DNA of 64,000 nt from Acidimicrobiia bacterium (GTDB lineage Bacteria > Acidobacteriota > Terriglobia > Bryobacterales > Bryobacteraceae). The notes below the pieces were generated by a model. That model did no database searches, was not told where the DNA came from, and worked only from the letters and a program-made list of their open reading frames with translations. The stretch covers positions 17,137-81,136 of the forward strand of contig VFZE01000026.1 of assembly GCA_016871315.1 (NCBI GenBank), given 5' to 3'. The position numbers and the translations under genes are program-made. Positions 8,499-16,923 of the stretch are shown one piece after another (positions within the stretch are counted from its first letter, which is position 1; the number at the start of each line of letters is the position of its first letter).

Positions 8499-9718
8499 AG
8501 CAACCCGAGATCGTGATGGTCGGCGGCGGCATGATCGCCCACGATCAGATCCTGCCATCTCTTTACCAATTGCAAAGACTCGGCCGCATCGGACCGATTA
8601 CCGTCTGCGCACAGCATCATCGCACCGTCCGCGCGCTGGCCGAGAACGAGATGATCGGCAAAGCTTTCCCCGGCCATTCCTTCCGCCCACTGCCGGGTCC
8701 GGATGCCGGCTCCACGCCACAACCGGAGCTATATAAGGACGCCATCGCCGCTCTCCCGCCCCGCCAGATCGTGATCGCGGCGGTTCCCGACCAACTCCAT
8801 CACGAAGTGATCATGACCGCGCTGCGCCATGATCAGCATGTGCTGGCAGTAAAGCCTCTCGTCCTCAGTCTCCAGGAAGCCCGCGAAATTGAGAACCAAG
8901 CGCGCGCACGCAAGCTGCTGGTCGGCGTCGAGTATCACAAGCGCTTCGACGACCGCAGCCTCCTTGCCCGCCGCCGCTACCGCGCCGGCATGTTCGGCGA
9001 ATTCAAGCTCGGCACGGCTCGTTTGATGGAGAAGTGGTACTACCGCCACTCCAACTTTCAGAACTGGTTCACCTGCGAGAACACCGACTCGTTCACCTAC
9101 ATCGGCTGCCACTACACGGACCTAGTTCACTTCGTCACCGGCCTGCTGCCCGTCTCCGTCTCCGTCTACGGCATTAAGGACAAGTTTCCCAACGGCAACG
9201 AAGGCTATCTCTACACCGACGCCCGCGTCATCTGGAACAACGGCGCCTGCCTCAACGTCCAGAACTCGCTCAGCTTTCCCGATGAGGGGCCAGGCTCCAA
9301 TACCCAGGGCATCACGATGTACTTTTCCGACGGCGCACGCGGCGCCTGGCTTGACCACTCCGACCAATACCGCGGCCTGCGGTACTGCTACACGCAGCGC
9401 CCCGATTCCCCCGGCGCCACCACATTCAGCGAACCAAGCACTGAATATTTCCAGTACCTCGAATCCCCGTCCGGCGGCCTGCAGCCGGCCGGCTACGGCT
9501 ACCGTTCGGTGGAGGCGATCATCGCCGCCATCCAGCGCGTCGAAGCCGCCCCCGAAGCCGAACGCGCAGCGCTCCTCACAGAAATCGACCATCTCGGCAT
9601 CATCGCCACCCCCGCCAACAGCAGCTACAACGAAGCCGTCACCGAAGCGGCCAGGCTATCGATCTTGAACGGCGGCCGCGAAGCCGTCATCGAAGCCGGC
9701 AGCGTACGTCTGCGCTAG
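8495..9718 (+). CDS. Gfo/Idh/MocA-family oxidoreductase
   Basis: A 407-residue NAD(P)-dependent oxidoreductase of the type that acts on sugars, inositols or their derivatives. The N-terminal Rossmann motif is VMVGGGMIAHDQ, and a conserved E-x-H-K-R-like signature is present as VEYHKRFDDRS in the catalytic domain. The length is a little above family average. The start is a GTG at 8495 preceded by AGGAG (8483-8487) and overlapping the upstream TGA by 3 nt. The clustering with the aminotransferase and dehalogenase-like gene suggests a shared pathway, possibly an amino-sugar or inositol-type compound; this is inference. Confidence 0.85.
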   Translation: MKQPEIVMVGGGMIAHDQILPSLYQLQRLGRIGPITVCAQHHRTVRALAENEMIGKAFPGHSFRPLPGPDAGSTPQPELYKDAIAALPPRQIVIAAVPDQLHHEVIMTALRHDQHVLAVKPLVLSLQEAREIENQARARKLLVGVEYHKRFDDRSLLARRRYRAGMFGEFKLGTARLMEKWYYRHSNFQNWFTCENTDSFTYIGCHYTDLVHFVTGLLPVSVSVYGIKDKFPNGNEGYLYTDARVIWNNGACLNVQNSLSFPDEGPGSNTQGITMYFSDGARGAWLDHSDQYRGLRYCYTQRPDSPGATTFSEPSTEYFQYLESPSGGLQPAGYGYRSVEAIIAAIQRVEAAPEAERAALLTEIDHLGIIATPANSSYNEAVTEAARLSILNGGREAVIEAGSVRLR

Positions 9719-9719
9719 G

Positions 9720-9748
9720 TTGACATCACTTTCATGGCGTATTACAGT
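9720..9748 (+). promoter_or_regulatory. vapBC promoter
   Basis: TTGACA (9720-9725, a perfect -35) is followed by a 17-bp spacer and TACAGT (9743-9748). The -35 begins 2 nt after the stop of the preceding gene. The -10 lies inside the palindrome at 9738-9758, the usual geometry for toxin-antitoxin autorepression. Confidence 0.65.
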
Positions 9749-9758
9749 TGGTAATACG
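9738..9758. promoter_or_regulatory. Palindromic operator of the vapBC locus
   Basis: An inverted repeat with perfect 8-bp arms (CGTATTAC / GTAATACG) around a 5-bp centre covers the -10 region and ends 7 nt before the antitoxin ATG. RHH antitoxins bind such palindromes, so it is the likely autoregulatory site. Confidence 0.65.
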
Positions 9759-9765
9759 AAATACG

Positions 9766-10026
9766 ATGACGATCCGGACCGTGAGACTCGACGACGAAGA
9801 CGAAGCCACCCTGCGTCAAATCCGGGACGCCACAGGCTTGCCCATTTCCGAAGCGCTGAAGCAGGGGCTCCGTTCTTTGAAAAGGCAGGTCCGGGACGAA
9901 TCGGGGCATCACCCGTATGACCTCTATGAGCGGCTCGATCTCGGCCCGGGTGGATATGCCACCGCACCGTCAACCGAGACCCGGCGCGGGATGGCCGCGG
10001 CGCTTCGCAAGAAGCGGCGGAAATGA
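9766..10026 (+). CDS. vapB: VapB-type ribbon-helix-helix antitoxin
   Basis: An 86-residue protein whose N-terminus MTIRTVRLDDEDEATLRQI fits an RHH (CopG/Arc) DNA-binding strand and helix, followed by a helix with PISEALKQGL. The C-terminal half should wrap around the toxin. The ATG at 9766 is chosen over an in-frame TTG at 9748, which lies within the operator and -10. Its last codons overlap the toxin start by 4 nt (ATGA), so production is coupled. Antitoxin identity rests on this layout and the RHH-like start; the sequence alone is too short for more. Confidence 0.78.
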   Translation: MTIRTVRLDDEDEATLRQIRDATGLPISEALKQGLRSLKRQVRDESGHHPYDLYERLDLGPGGYATAPSTETRRGMAAALRKKRRK

Positions 10027-10436
10027 TCCTCGTCGAAACCGGGCCGTTGGTTGCCCTCTTCGATCCACAGGACGAACAGCACAATCGATGCCGGCGAGCT
10101 CTGAAGGAAATCCGTGAGGCTATATTCACCACAACCCCCGTGCTCACCGAGGCGTTCCATATACTCGGACCAGCCAGCATCGGCTCCGACCGCTTGAGGG
10201 AGTTCGTGGCATGCAATGGGCTGTCCGTGTGGTTCCTCGACCGGGCTTGGCTCACTCGAGCCTTCGAACTGATGGAGCTATACGCGGATCACCCGATGGA
10301 CCTGGCGGACGCATCGTTGATTTCGGCCGCCGAAGCGCTGGGCACAAGGAAAGTCTTCACCATCGATCGTAAAGACTTCCAGACCTACCGCGTTCGCCGG
10401 GGACATCGCCATTACCCTGTGGAGATCGTCTCCTGA
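10023..10436 (+). CDS. vapC: VapC-type PIN-domain toxin (first acidic residue Glu)
   Basis: A 137-residue PIN-domain ribonuclease, expected to cleave RNA when freed from its antitoxin. The family acidic residues can be followed: VETGPL near the start, TEAFHIL in the middle, DLADASLI, and TIDRKDF near the end. The first position, normally Asp in a VDTGPL-like motif, is Glu here (E5), which may alter Mg2+ or Mn2+ binding. The gene overlaps the antitoxin by ATGA. Activity cannot be assumed because of the substitution, but the rest of the fold is well preserved. Confidence 0.85.
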   Translation: MILVETGPLVALFDPQDEQHNRCRRALKEIREAIFTTTPVLTEAFHILGPASIGSDRLREFVACNGLSVWFLDRAWLTRAFELMELYADHPMDLADASLISAAEALGTRKVFTIDRKDFQTYRVRRGHRHYPVEIVS

Positions 10437-10444
10437 AGTACCCA

Positions 10445-11353
10445 CTACTTCCAATACGGCGCCACATTACCCTCAATCTGCTTCAACTCCTCTACACTCA
10501 GCGGCAACCTTCGAAAAACCTGCCACGCCCCAGGCGGCGGCGCATCTGATGCATACAACAACCGCTCCATTCCTATTGTCCGCAGTTGCCGCTGCAGCGT
10601 CTCCTTCTTCGACTCCCACCTCGTGACCGATACATCAAAGTAAAGGAGCTTTGTTCGTGGATCGTTGGCCGCAATCGCCTCGACGAAAACAGCCAGCGCT
10701 TGGTCGACACCCTCATCCTCATAGCGCCCGGCGCTTGCCAGATGCGCGACCTGAACCACAACATCCTTGGCCTCCGGCAGCACGCTTTCCAGGAAAACAC
10801 GGGCCTGTCTTTCTCCCCACGGCCGCCCGTGGTCTATGTTCGGCCGGATGTGCGCCACAATCGCCATCCGATGCCGGTTCGCCGCCGCGAACACCCGCCG
10901 CATTTGTTCGACATGCCCGGGCTTGTCCAACTCCACGTCGGAATTGCCGAAGTGCAGCTTTAACCCTCGCCGCAGCCTCGCATCCCCGGCGCACCGGTCT
11001 ATCTCCGGCAGAGCATACTCCTTCAGCGGATTGACGCCGCAGAACGCGACAAGCCTGTCCGGGAAAAGCGCCGCCTGCGCGCCGGTCCAGTCGTTCTCCT
11101 CCCTCACCCGCTCATACTCATTCGCAACCGCCGCACGGAATGGGTTGCCGAACTGGTAGGCAACCGACAGCAGCAGGCCACGCCGGATTCCCGCCTCGTC
11201 CATTTGGCGGATCAACTGCTCCGCATTGAGAGCGAACCCCGGCGGAGGATCCTTCGCGATTCGCAACAGATGCAGATGATGATCCACCGCCGGCTGCGCA
11301 AATAGCGGCCCTGCGCCGGCGAGCCCAAGAATCATTGCTATCCACCGCTTCAT
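10445..11353 (-). CDS. Exported amidohydrolase-type metal-dependent hydrolase
   Basis: A 302-residue protein that begins with a signal peptide (MKRWIAMILGLAGAGPLFA) and then shows the metal-binding H-x-H pair in AVDHHLHLL, typical of the amidohydrolase-2 TIM barrel. Later conserved blocks are FCGVNPL, LKLHFG, and the C-terminal RLLYASDAPPP with the metal-binding Asp. The last block is close to the GSDxP motif of this family. The substrate is unknown; periplasmic hydrolysis or decarboxylation is inferred. The open frame continues 8 codons upstream, but the signal peptide fixes the ATG at 11353. A TATTGT hexamer lies 6 nt upstream of it. Confidence 0.78.
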   Translation of the reverse strand: MKRWIAMILGLAGAGPLFAQPAVDHHLHLLRIAKDPPPGFALNAEQLIRQMDEAGIRRGLLLSVAYQFGNPFRAAVANEYERVREENDWTGAQAALFPDRLVAFCGVNPLKEYALPEIDRCAGDARLRRGLKLHFGNSDVELDKPGHVEQMRRVFAAANRHRMAIVAHIRPNIDHGRPWGERQARVFLESVLPEAKDVVVQVAHLASAGRYEDEGVDQALAVFVEAIAANDPRTKLLYFDVSVTRWESKKETLQRQLRTIGMERLLYASDAPPPGAWQVFRRLPLSVEELKQIEGNVAPYWK

Positions 11354-11435
11354 AGCCCTACAATACAGCACACCCATACCTGCGTTAAGCTGTTATCAAA
11401 GGCTTTCGAGCCACTTCTCGTTAGTCCTCTTATCC

Positions 11436-13625
11436 ATGACCGCCGAGGGTAGCGCCACTGTTTCCGTTGATCAGCTCTATGAAGAGCTGGAATCCAAGCT
11501 GCGGCAGGCGCGCCCCAACGAAGACCTCACTCCTTTAAAAGAGGCATTCGACTTCGCACACGGCCTGCACAAGGACCAGTTCCGCGATTCCGGCGAACCC
11601 TACATGGTCCACCCGCTACGGGTCACCCATATCCTGGCTGACATGCAGCTTGACCTCGTCACGCTCGAGACCGGTCTGCTGCACGACGTCGTCGAAGACA
11701 CCTCGATCAAGATCGAGGAGATCCGCAAACGCTTCGGCGACGAGGTTGCCCATTGCGTCGACGGGGTCACCAAGCTCAGCAAGGTGCAGATCTACTCGCG
11801 CGAAGAGCGGCAGGCCGAAAGCGTACGCAAGATGCTGCTCGCCATGGTCGGCGACATCCGCGTGATTCTCGTCAAGCTCGCGGACCGCCTGCACAACATG
11901 CGCACGCTCGGCTCGCTTTCCCCCGAACGCCAGCAACGCATCGGCCAGGAGACGCTGGAGATCTACGCGCCCATCGCGCACCGCCTCGGGATGGGCAAGA
12001 TGCGCGGCGAACTGGAAGACCTCGGTTTCCGCTACTCCGACCCGGAGGCCTGGGAGGATCTCTCCCGCCAGATCGAAGCCAAGCGCCTTTCCTCCAATGA
12101 ATTCCTGCAGCAGATGCGCCAGACCATCGTCGTCAAGCTTTCCCGCGAGCACATTCCCGCGCAAGTGGAAGGCCGCATCAAGCGCGTTTACTCGGTCCAT
12201 CAGAAGATCCGCCGCCAGCGCATCGGGCTTGAGCAGGTGTACGACATTCTCGGCCTCCGGATCGTCACCGATTCGGTAAAGAACTGTTATGCGGCGCTCG
12301 GCGTCATTCACAACGAGTGGCACCCGATTCCCGGACGCATCAAGGACTTCATCGCCATCCCGCGCCCTAATCTCTATCAATCGCTCCACACCTCGGTGAT
12401 CGGGCCCGGCGGGGTCCCTTTCGAAATTCAGATCCGCACCGAGGAGATGCACCGCATCGCCGAAGAAGGCATCGCCGCCCACTGGAAATACAAAGAAGGC
12501 AAGCGCGGGATGACGCAAGACGATCAGCGCATGGCCTGGCTGCGTCAGCTGGTCGAATGGCAGCGCGAGATGCGCGACCCGGGCGACTTCATGTCCACCT
12601 TCAAGGTGGATCTTTACCGGGAAGAAGTTTACTGCTTCACCCCGCGCGGCAAGGTCATCGTCCTGCCTCGCGACTCCACTCCGATCGATTTTGCTTACGC
12701 CATCCATACCGATATCGGCCACACCTGCGTCGGCGCCAAGGTCAACGGCCGTATCGTTCCGCTGCGCACAGCGCTGCGCAACGGCGATGTGGTGGAAATC
12801 CTCACCCAAGCCGGCCACGCACCTTCCAAGGACTGGCTTTCCGTTGTTAAGACCTCGCGCGCGCGGAACAAGATCCGCCACGTCATCAACGCCACCGAAC
12901 GCGAGCGCGCCATCGAGATCGGCCAGAAGAGCCTTGAAAAGGAGGCCCGCCGCCTCGGCGTCACGCTCAGCCGCGTCTCGAAGGAGGATCTCGAAAAAGC
13001 CATCTCCGATTACGGCTGCAGCAAGCTCGAGGACCTTCACGCCTCCCTCGGGTACGGCAAATTCTCCGCCCGCCAGGTTCTCCAGCGCTTCGCATCACCG
13101 GCCCAGCAAGCCGAGCCGGAACCGGAAGTAGCCAAGCCGGCGGAGGCGCTGCCGCGCGACGGAAAGGACTCCGACCTGGTCATCCGCGTCAAGGGCATGG
13201 CCGACCTGCTCATCTACCGCGCGGGCTGCTGCAATCCGATCCGCGGCGAACCGATCGTCGGCTACATCACGCGCGGCAAGGGCGTCGGCGTACACGCCAC
13301 CACGTGCCCCAACGTCACCAGCCTCCTCTACGATGCCGATCGCAAGATCGACGTCGAATGGGCGCGCGCCGGCGGCGACACTTTTCCCGTGCACCTCAAC
13401 GTCTACGCCGAGGATCGTCCCGGCATCCTCAACCAGCTCACTTCCATCCTCACGCATGAGGACTCCAATATCCGGAGCCTCGAGGCCAGCACCGACGACC
13501 GCCGCGGCGGCGATTGCGCGATGGTGGACATGCGCATCGAGGTTCGCGACAAGAAACAACTGGAAAGGATCATGTCCGCCATGCGCCGCCTCTCCGGCAT
13601 CCGCGACGTGGAGCGTGTCCAATGA
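11436..13625 (+). CDS. rsh: Bifunctional (p)ppGpp synthetase/hydrolase (RelA/SpoT, Rsh)
   Basis: A 729-residue stringent-response enzyme that makes and degrades (p)ppGpp. The hydrolase HD domain is complete, with HKDQFRDSGEPYMVHP, LLHDVVEDT and ADRLHNMRTL. The synthetase shows RIKRVYSVHQKI, GRIKDFIAIP and YQSLHTSV. These are followed by a TGS domain (CFTPRGKVIVLPRDSTPIDFAY), a zinc-finger-like CCNPI block, and a C-terminal ACT domain. Both active sites look intact, so it should be a bifunctional Rel rather than a mono-functional RelA. The ATG at 11436 gives the expected N-terminus. A DUF971 gene starts inside its stop (ATGA), an operon arrangement. Confidence 0.95.
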   Translation: MTAEGSATVSVDQLYEELESKLRQARPNEDLTPLKEAFDFAHGLHKDQFRDSGEPYMVHPLRVTHILADMQLDLVTLETGLLHDVVEDTSIKIEEIRKRFGDEVAHCVDGVTKLSKVQIYSREERQAESVRKMLLAMVGDIRVILVKLADRLHNMRTLGSLSPERQQRIGQETLEIYAPIAHRLGMGKMRGELEDLGFRYSDPEAWEDLSRQIEAKRLSSNEFLQQMRQTIVVKLSREHIPAQVEGRIKRVYSVHQKIRRQRIGLEQVYDILGLRIVTDSVKNCYAALGVIHNEWHPIPGRIKDFIAIPRPNLYQSLHTSVIGPGGVPFEIQIRTEEMHRIAEEGIAAHWKYKEGKRGMTQDDQRMAWLRQLVEWQREMRDPGDFMSTFKVDLYREEVYCFTPRGKVIVLPRDSTPIDFAYAIHTDIGHTCVGAKVNGRIVPLRTALRNGDVVEILTQAGHAPSKDWLSVVKTSRARNKIRHVINATERERAIEIGQKSLEKEARRLGVTLSRVSKEDLEKAISDYGCSKLEDLHASLGYGKFSARQVLQRFASPAQQAEPEPEVAKPAEALPRDGKDSDLVIRVKGMADLLIYRAGCCNPIRGEPIVGYITRGKGVGVHATTCPNVTSLLYDADRKIDVEWARAGGDTFPVHLNVYAEDRPGILNQLTSILTHEDSNIRSLEASTDDRRGGDCAMVDMRIEVRDKKQLERIMSAMRRLSGIRDVERVQ

Positions 13626-13975
13626 CCACGCCCGTTCTGGACCCCGAGCATATCGCCATCTCCAAATCGAAAGGCATCAAGATCGACTGGAAGGACGGCC
13701 ATCACAGCGATTACCCGCTTGCACTGCTCCGCGACCAGTGCCCTTGCGCCACCTGCACCGGCGCTCACGGCACCGAACCTCAAAAGACGGATTACTCCAA
13801 GCCTGACAGCTCACCGTTCCCCATGTTCAAGCCCGCGCTCAAGATGCTCAACGTCGAACCGGTCGGCAACTACGCCATCCGCATCCATTGGAGCGACGGC
13901 CACAATTCCGGTATTTACTCGTGGGAACATTTCCGCGGAATTTGTCCTTGCCGTCAGTGCGCCTCCGGTTCGTGA
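13622..13975 (+). CDS. DUF971 (GBBH-like N-terminal) domain protein
   Basis: A 117-residue protein of the DUF971 family, related to the N-terminal domain of gamma-butyrobetaine hydroxylase. Two metal-type cysteine pairs are visible: DQCPCATC and the C-terminal GICPCRQC. Paired WxDGH motifs (WKDGHHSDY and WSDGHNSG) mark the family repeat. In other bacteria DUF971 proteins have been linked to Fe-S cluster carrier ApbC/Mrp; that function is not tested here. The ATG overlaps the rel stop by 4 nt, and this coupling fixes the start. Confidence 0.85.
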   Translation: MTTPVLDPEHIAISKSKGIKIDWKDGHHSDYPLALLRDQCPCATCTGAHGTEPQKTDYSKPDSSPFPMFKPALKMLNVEPVGNYAIRIHWSDGHNSGIYSWEHFRGICPCRQCASGS

Positions 13976-13987
13976 TATCTTTCCCCC

Positions 13988-14338
13988 ATGCGAACCTTAG
14001 TTTTTCTCTTACTGACGGGAGGGTTGGCGCTTGCCGCCGACATATCCGGCAAGTGGGTTTTTCAAGTGGAAACCAGCGGCGGCTCGGGCTCGCCGACGTT
14101 CATCATAAAGCAGGATGGCGAGAAGCTTTCCGGCTCCTATTCCGGAGCGTTGGGAGAAGCGAAGATCCGAGGCTCTGTAAAAGGCGAAGAGGTCACGATC
14201 GAGTTCGATGCCGAAGGCGGAGGCCAAAGCGCCGTCATCACTTACAAGGGCAAGATCGAAAGCCCGAAGAAAATGAGCGGCACCGTCAAAATGGCCACCT
14301 TCGCCGCAGGCACGTGGACGGGAACCAAACAGGAGTAG
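13988..14338 (+). CDS. Small exported beta-rich protein, function unknown
   Basis: A 116-residue protein with a clear signal peptide (MRTLVFLLLTGGLALA, cut near AADIS). The mature part is rich in alternating short strands (GKWVFQVETS, KLSGSYSG, AKIRGSVKGEEVTIEF, YKGKIES, MSGTVKM, GTWTG). This suggests a small lipocalin- or beta-sandwich-like domain. A related 136-residue protein is encoded at 49550. No family name can be given. It sits 13 nt downstream of the DUF971 gene and 13 nt before the kinase, so it could be part of either transcript. Confidence 0.7.
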   Translation: MRTLVFLLLTGGLALAADISGKWVFQVETSGGSGSPTFIIKQDGEKLSGSYSGALGEAKIRGSVKGEEVTIEFDAEGGGQSAVITYKGKIESPKKMSGTVKMATFAAGTWTGTKQE

Positions 14339-14351
14339 TGCCAGCGCGATC

Positions 14352-16910
14352 ATGACGGGGAAGAATCTTGGTCACTACCGCATCGGGGACCGGCTCGGTG
14401 CGGGGGGCATGGGCGTCGTTTACCGCGCCCACGACACACACCTCGACCGCGCCGTCGCCGTCAAACTGCTGCAGCCGGCCGCCATGGCAGACCCGGAACG
14501 CAAGAAGCGCTTCACGCTGGAAGCGCGCTCGGCCTCTTCGCTTCAGCACCCCAACATCGTCACTATTTACGACATCGCCACCGCGGAAGTCGACGGGCAG
14601 ATGGTGGACTACATCGCCATGGAGTTCGTCACCGGCAACACGCTTGGTGAACTGATCCCCAAGAAGGGGATGCGCTTCCGCGATGGTCTCAAGTACGCCA
14701 TTCAGATCGCCTCCGGACTCGCCGCCGCCCACAACGCCGGCATCGTGCACCGCGACCTGAAGCCGTCCAACATCATGGTCACCGACCAGGGACTTGTGAA
14801 GATACTGGACTTCGGCCTGGCCAAGCTCGCCGAATCACGCCCCGCCGATGCGCGCGCGGCCACTGAATCGCTGCACCTGGACAACCTCGCACTCTCGCGG
14901 GAGGGGGCCATCGTCGGCACGGCCGCCTACATGTCTCCGGAACAGGCCGAAGGCAAGCGCCTCGATGCCCGCTCCGACATCTTCTCGTTCGGCTCTCTGC
15001 TCTATGAGATGTTCACCGGCTGCATCGCCTTCACCGGCGAATCCACCGTCTCCACCCTCTCCGCCGTCCTCCTGAAGGAGCCCAAGCCGGCCCGATCGAT
15101 CTCCGAGGAAATACCTCGCGATCTGGAGCACCTCATCAACCGATGCCTGAAGAAGGAGGCGGACCGGCGCTGGCAATCGAGCGCCGACCTGAAGGTCGCC
15201 CTGGAAGAGATCCTCGAGGACAGTCACTTAGCGCCGCCGGAGACCGTCTCCCGTCAGCCTCTCTCACGCCGGCTGATGCTGGTTGGCGCGGGAGCTGTTG
15301 CCGGTTTAGGTTCCGGGGCTTGGCTAGCTTCTCGATTCTGGCGCCAGCCGCCGCCGCAGATTCAGCGCATCACGTTCCGCCGCGGCGACGTGCTGTCGGC
15401 ACGCTTCGCTCCGGGCGGCATGCTCGTCTACTCCGCCATCTGGGACGGCAGTCCGCCGGCGACCTACTCGGCCCAGCCTGGCAACCGGGAGGCGCGCCTG
15501 CTGGATCTGCCCAGCGCCAAGATCGTCTCCATCACTCCCGGCGGAGAGGCACTGCTTCTGCTGGGCGGCTCTTCGGCCGATTCGCGCGGCACGCTCGCCC
15601 GAGTGCCTCTGGGCGGGGGCGCGCACCGCGAGATTCTGGAGATGGTCGCCACCGCGGACTGGGCCCCGGACGGAGAATCGATCGCCGTAACTCGCACGCT
15701 TGGCTTAAAGCACCGCCTCGAATATCCGATCGGCAAGGTTCTGCTGGAAACCGAAGGACGCCCTTTTCCGCGTCTCCGCGTTTCTCACGACGGCGCCCTG
15801 GTCGCCTTCTTCGAGTTCGACGCAGAGATCGGCGACTATGCCATCTCCATCGTCAGTGCCTCGAAACGCAAACAGATCCTTTCCCGAGGCTGGCGCGCCG
15901 TCGGCGATCTCAGCTGGTCGCCTTCCGGCAAGGAGATTTGGTTCTCCGCCGCGCGGCCCGGCGCCGATCCGGCGCTGTTCGCCGTCGACATGTCCGGCGC
16001 CGAGCGCGTCGTCACTCAGGAGGCCGGCTTTGTCGTCCTGCACGACGTTTCCCGGGATGGGCGAGTGCTTTACTCCACCGTCAATACCCGCGTCGGCATT
16101 CTCTTCCACGACAAGCCCGGCTCCGAGGTCCGGGACATGGCCTGGCTCGACGCCTCGGTCGCCTATGAACTAACGGATGACGGTAAGACCCTGCTGTTCT
16201 CGGAACTTTCCTATGGCGAAGGCCGCAATGTCGCTATCTATATCCGTCCCACCTCCGGCGCCGCCGCCGTGAAGCTCGGCTTCGGCAATCGCCCCTCCCT
16301 TTCCCGCGATGGAAAGACCGTCGCCTGCATCAAGCGCGACGCCGATGGCACACGCATCCTGCTTCTGCCTACCGGCGCCGGCGAGTCGCGTCTCATTGAA
16401 TCCGGCCCCATCCGCATCGAGGCTGTCGAATGGTCCCCCGATGGCAGCCGCCTGCTAGTGGCCGGCAACGAACCGGGCAAGCCGCTGCGCTCCTTCTTCT
16501 GCGATCTGGAAACCGGCAAACTCACGGCGGCCACCGATCCCGGCCTCCGCGCCACGCGCGTGTCTCCCGACGGGAAGACGCTACTGCTCGCGATGAAGGG
16601 CAAACTCCACACGCGGGGCGTTGCCGGCGGTCCGCTGCAGCCGCTGGCCGATCTGGCACCTGGACAGGCCGTCTCGCGGTGGAGCTCCGATGGCCGCTAC
16701 ATCTTCCTGTGGCGGAATGTGCCCGGTTTCCGGCGTATCGACCGCCTGGAAGCGGCCACCGGCCGCAAGCAGCCGTGGATGGAGTTCAAGCTGCCCAATC
16801 CCCACGCGCTGTTCATCGGACAGCCCGCCCTCTCCGGTGACGGATCGGCTGCAGCTTCCAGCTTCCAGCACGACATGAGCAATCTCTACATGGTCACCGG
16901 CCTGCGCTAA
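14352..16910 (+). CDS. Ser/Thr protein kinase with transmembrane segment and PD40-like propeller
   Basis: An 852-residue receptor-type kinase. The N-terminal Hanks kinase has a glycine loop (LGAGGMGVVY), the catalytic Lys (VAVKLL), HRDLKPSN and DFGLAK motifs, and the activation segment GTAAYMSPEQA. A single hydrophobic segment near residues 318-335 (MLVGAGAVAGLGSGAW) would anchor it, with about 500 residues outside the cytoplasm. That region carries repeated strands such as SPSGKEIWFSA, SRDGKTVACI, SPDGSRLLV and SPDGKTLLLA, the pattern of WD40-like PD40/TolB propellers. Such kinases are abundant in Solibacteres. The ligand and substrates are unknown. All catalytic motifs look intact. Confidence 0.92.
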   Translation: MTGKNLGHYRIGDRLGAGGMGVVYRAHDTHLDRAVAVKLLQPAAMADPERKKRFTLEARSASSLQHPNIVTIYDIATAEVDGQMVDYIAMEFVTGNTLGELIPKKGMRFRDGLKYAIQIASGLAAAHNAGIVHRDLKPSNIMVTDQGLVKILDFGLAKLAESRPADARAATESLHLDNLALSREGAIVGTAAYMSPEQAEGKRLDARSDIFSFGSLLYEMFTGCIAFTGESTVSTLSAVLLKEPKPARSISEEIPRDLEHLINRCLKKEADRRWQSSADLKVALEEILEDSHLAPPETVSRQPLSRRLMLVGAGAVAGLGSGAWLASRFWRQPPPQIQRITFRRGDVLSARFAPGGMLVYSAIWDGSPPATYSAQPGNREARLLDLPSAKIVSITPGGEALLLLGGSSADSRGTLARVPLGGGAHREILEMVATADWAPDGESIAVTRTLGLKHRLEYPIGKVLLETEGRPFPRLRVSHDGALVAFFEFDAEIGDYAISIVSASKRKQILSRGWRAVGDLSWSPSGKEIWFSAARPGADPALFAVDMSGAERVVTQEAGFVVLHDVSRDGRVLYSTVNTRVGILFHDKPGSEVRDMAWLDASVAYELTDDGKTLLFSELSYGEGRNVAIYIRPTSGAAAVKLGFGNRPSLSRDGKTVACIKRDADGTRILLLPTGAGESRLIESGPIRIEAVEWSPDGSRLLVAGNEPGKPLRSFFCDLETGKLTAATDPGLRATRVSPDGKTLLLAMKGKLHTRGVAGGPLQPLADLAPGQAVSRWSSDGRYIFLWRNVPGFRRIDRLEAATGRKQPWMEFKLPNPHALFIGQPALSGDGSAAASSFQHDMSNLYMVTGLR

Positions 16911-16923
16911 AGCTAAAACGCGG

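Noticed and set aside
11616..13040. A 474-codon open frame on the minus strand
   Set aside because: It is exactly antisense to the rel gene, whose domains are complete; in GC-rich DNA such shadows are common. Its translation shows no domain and is rich in Asp/Ala/Gly/Val from complementary codons.
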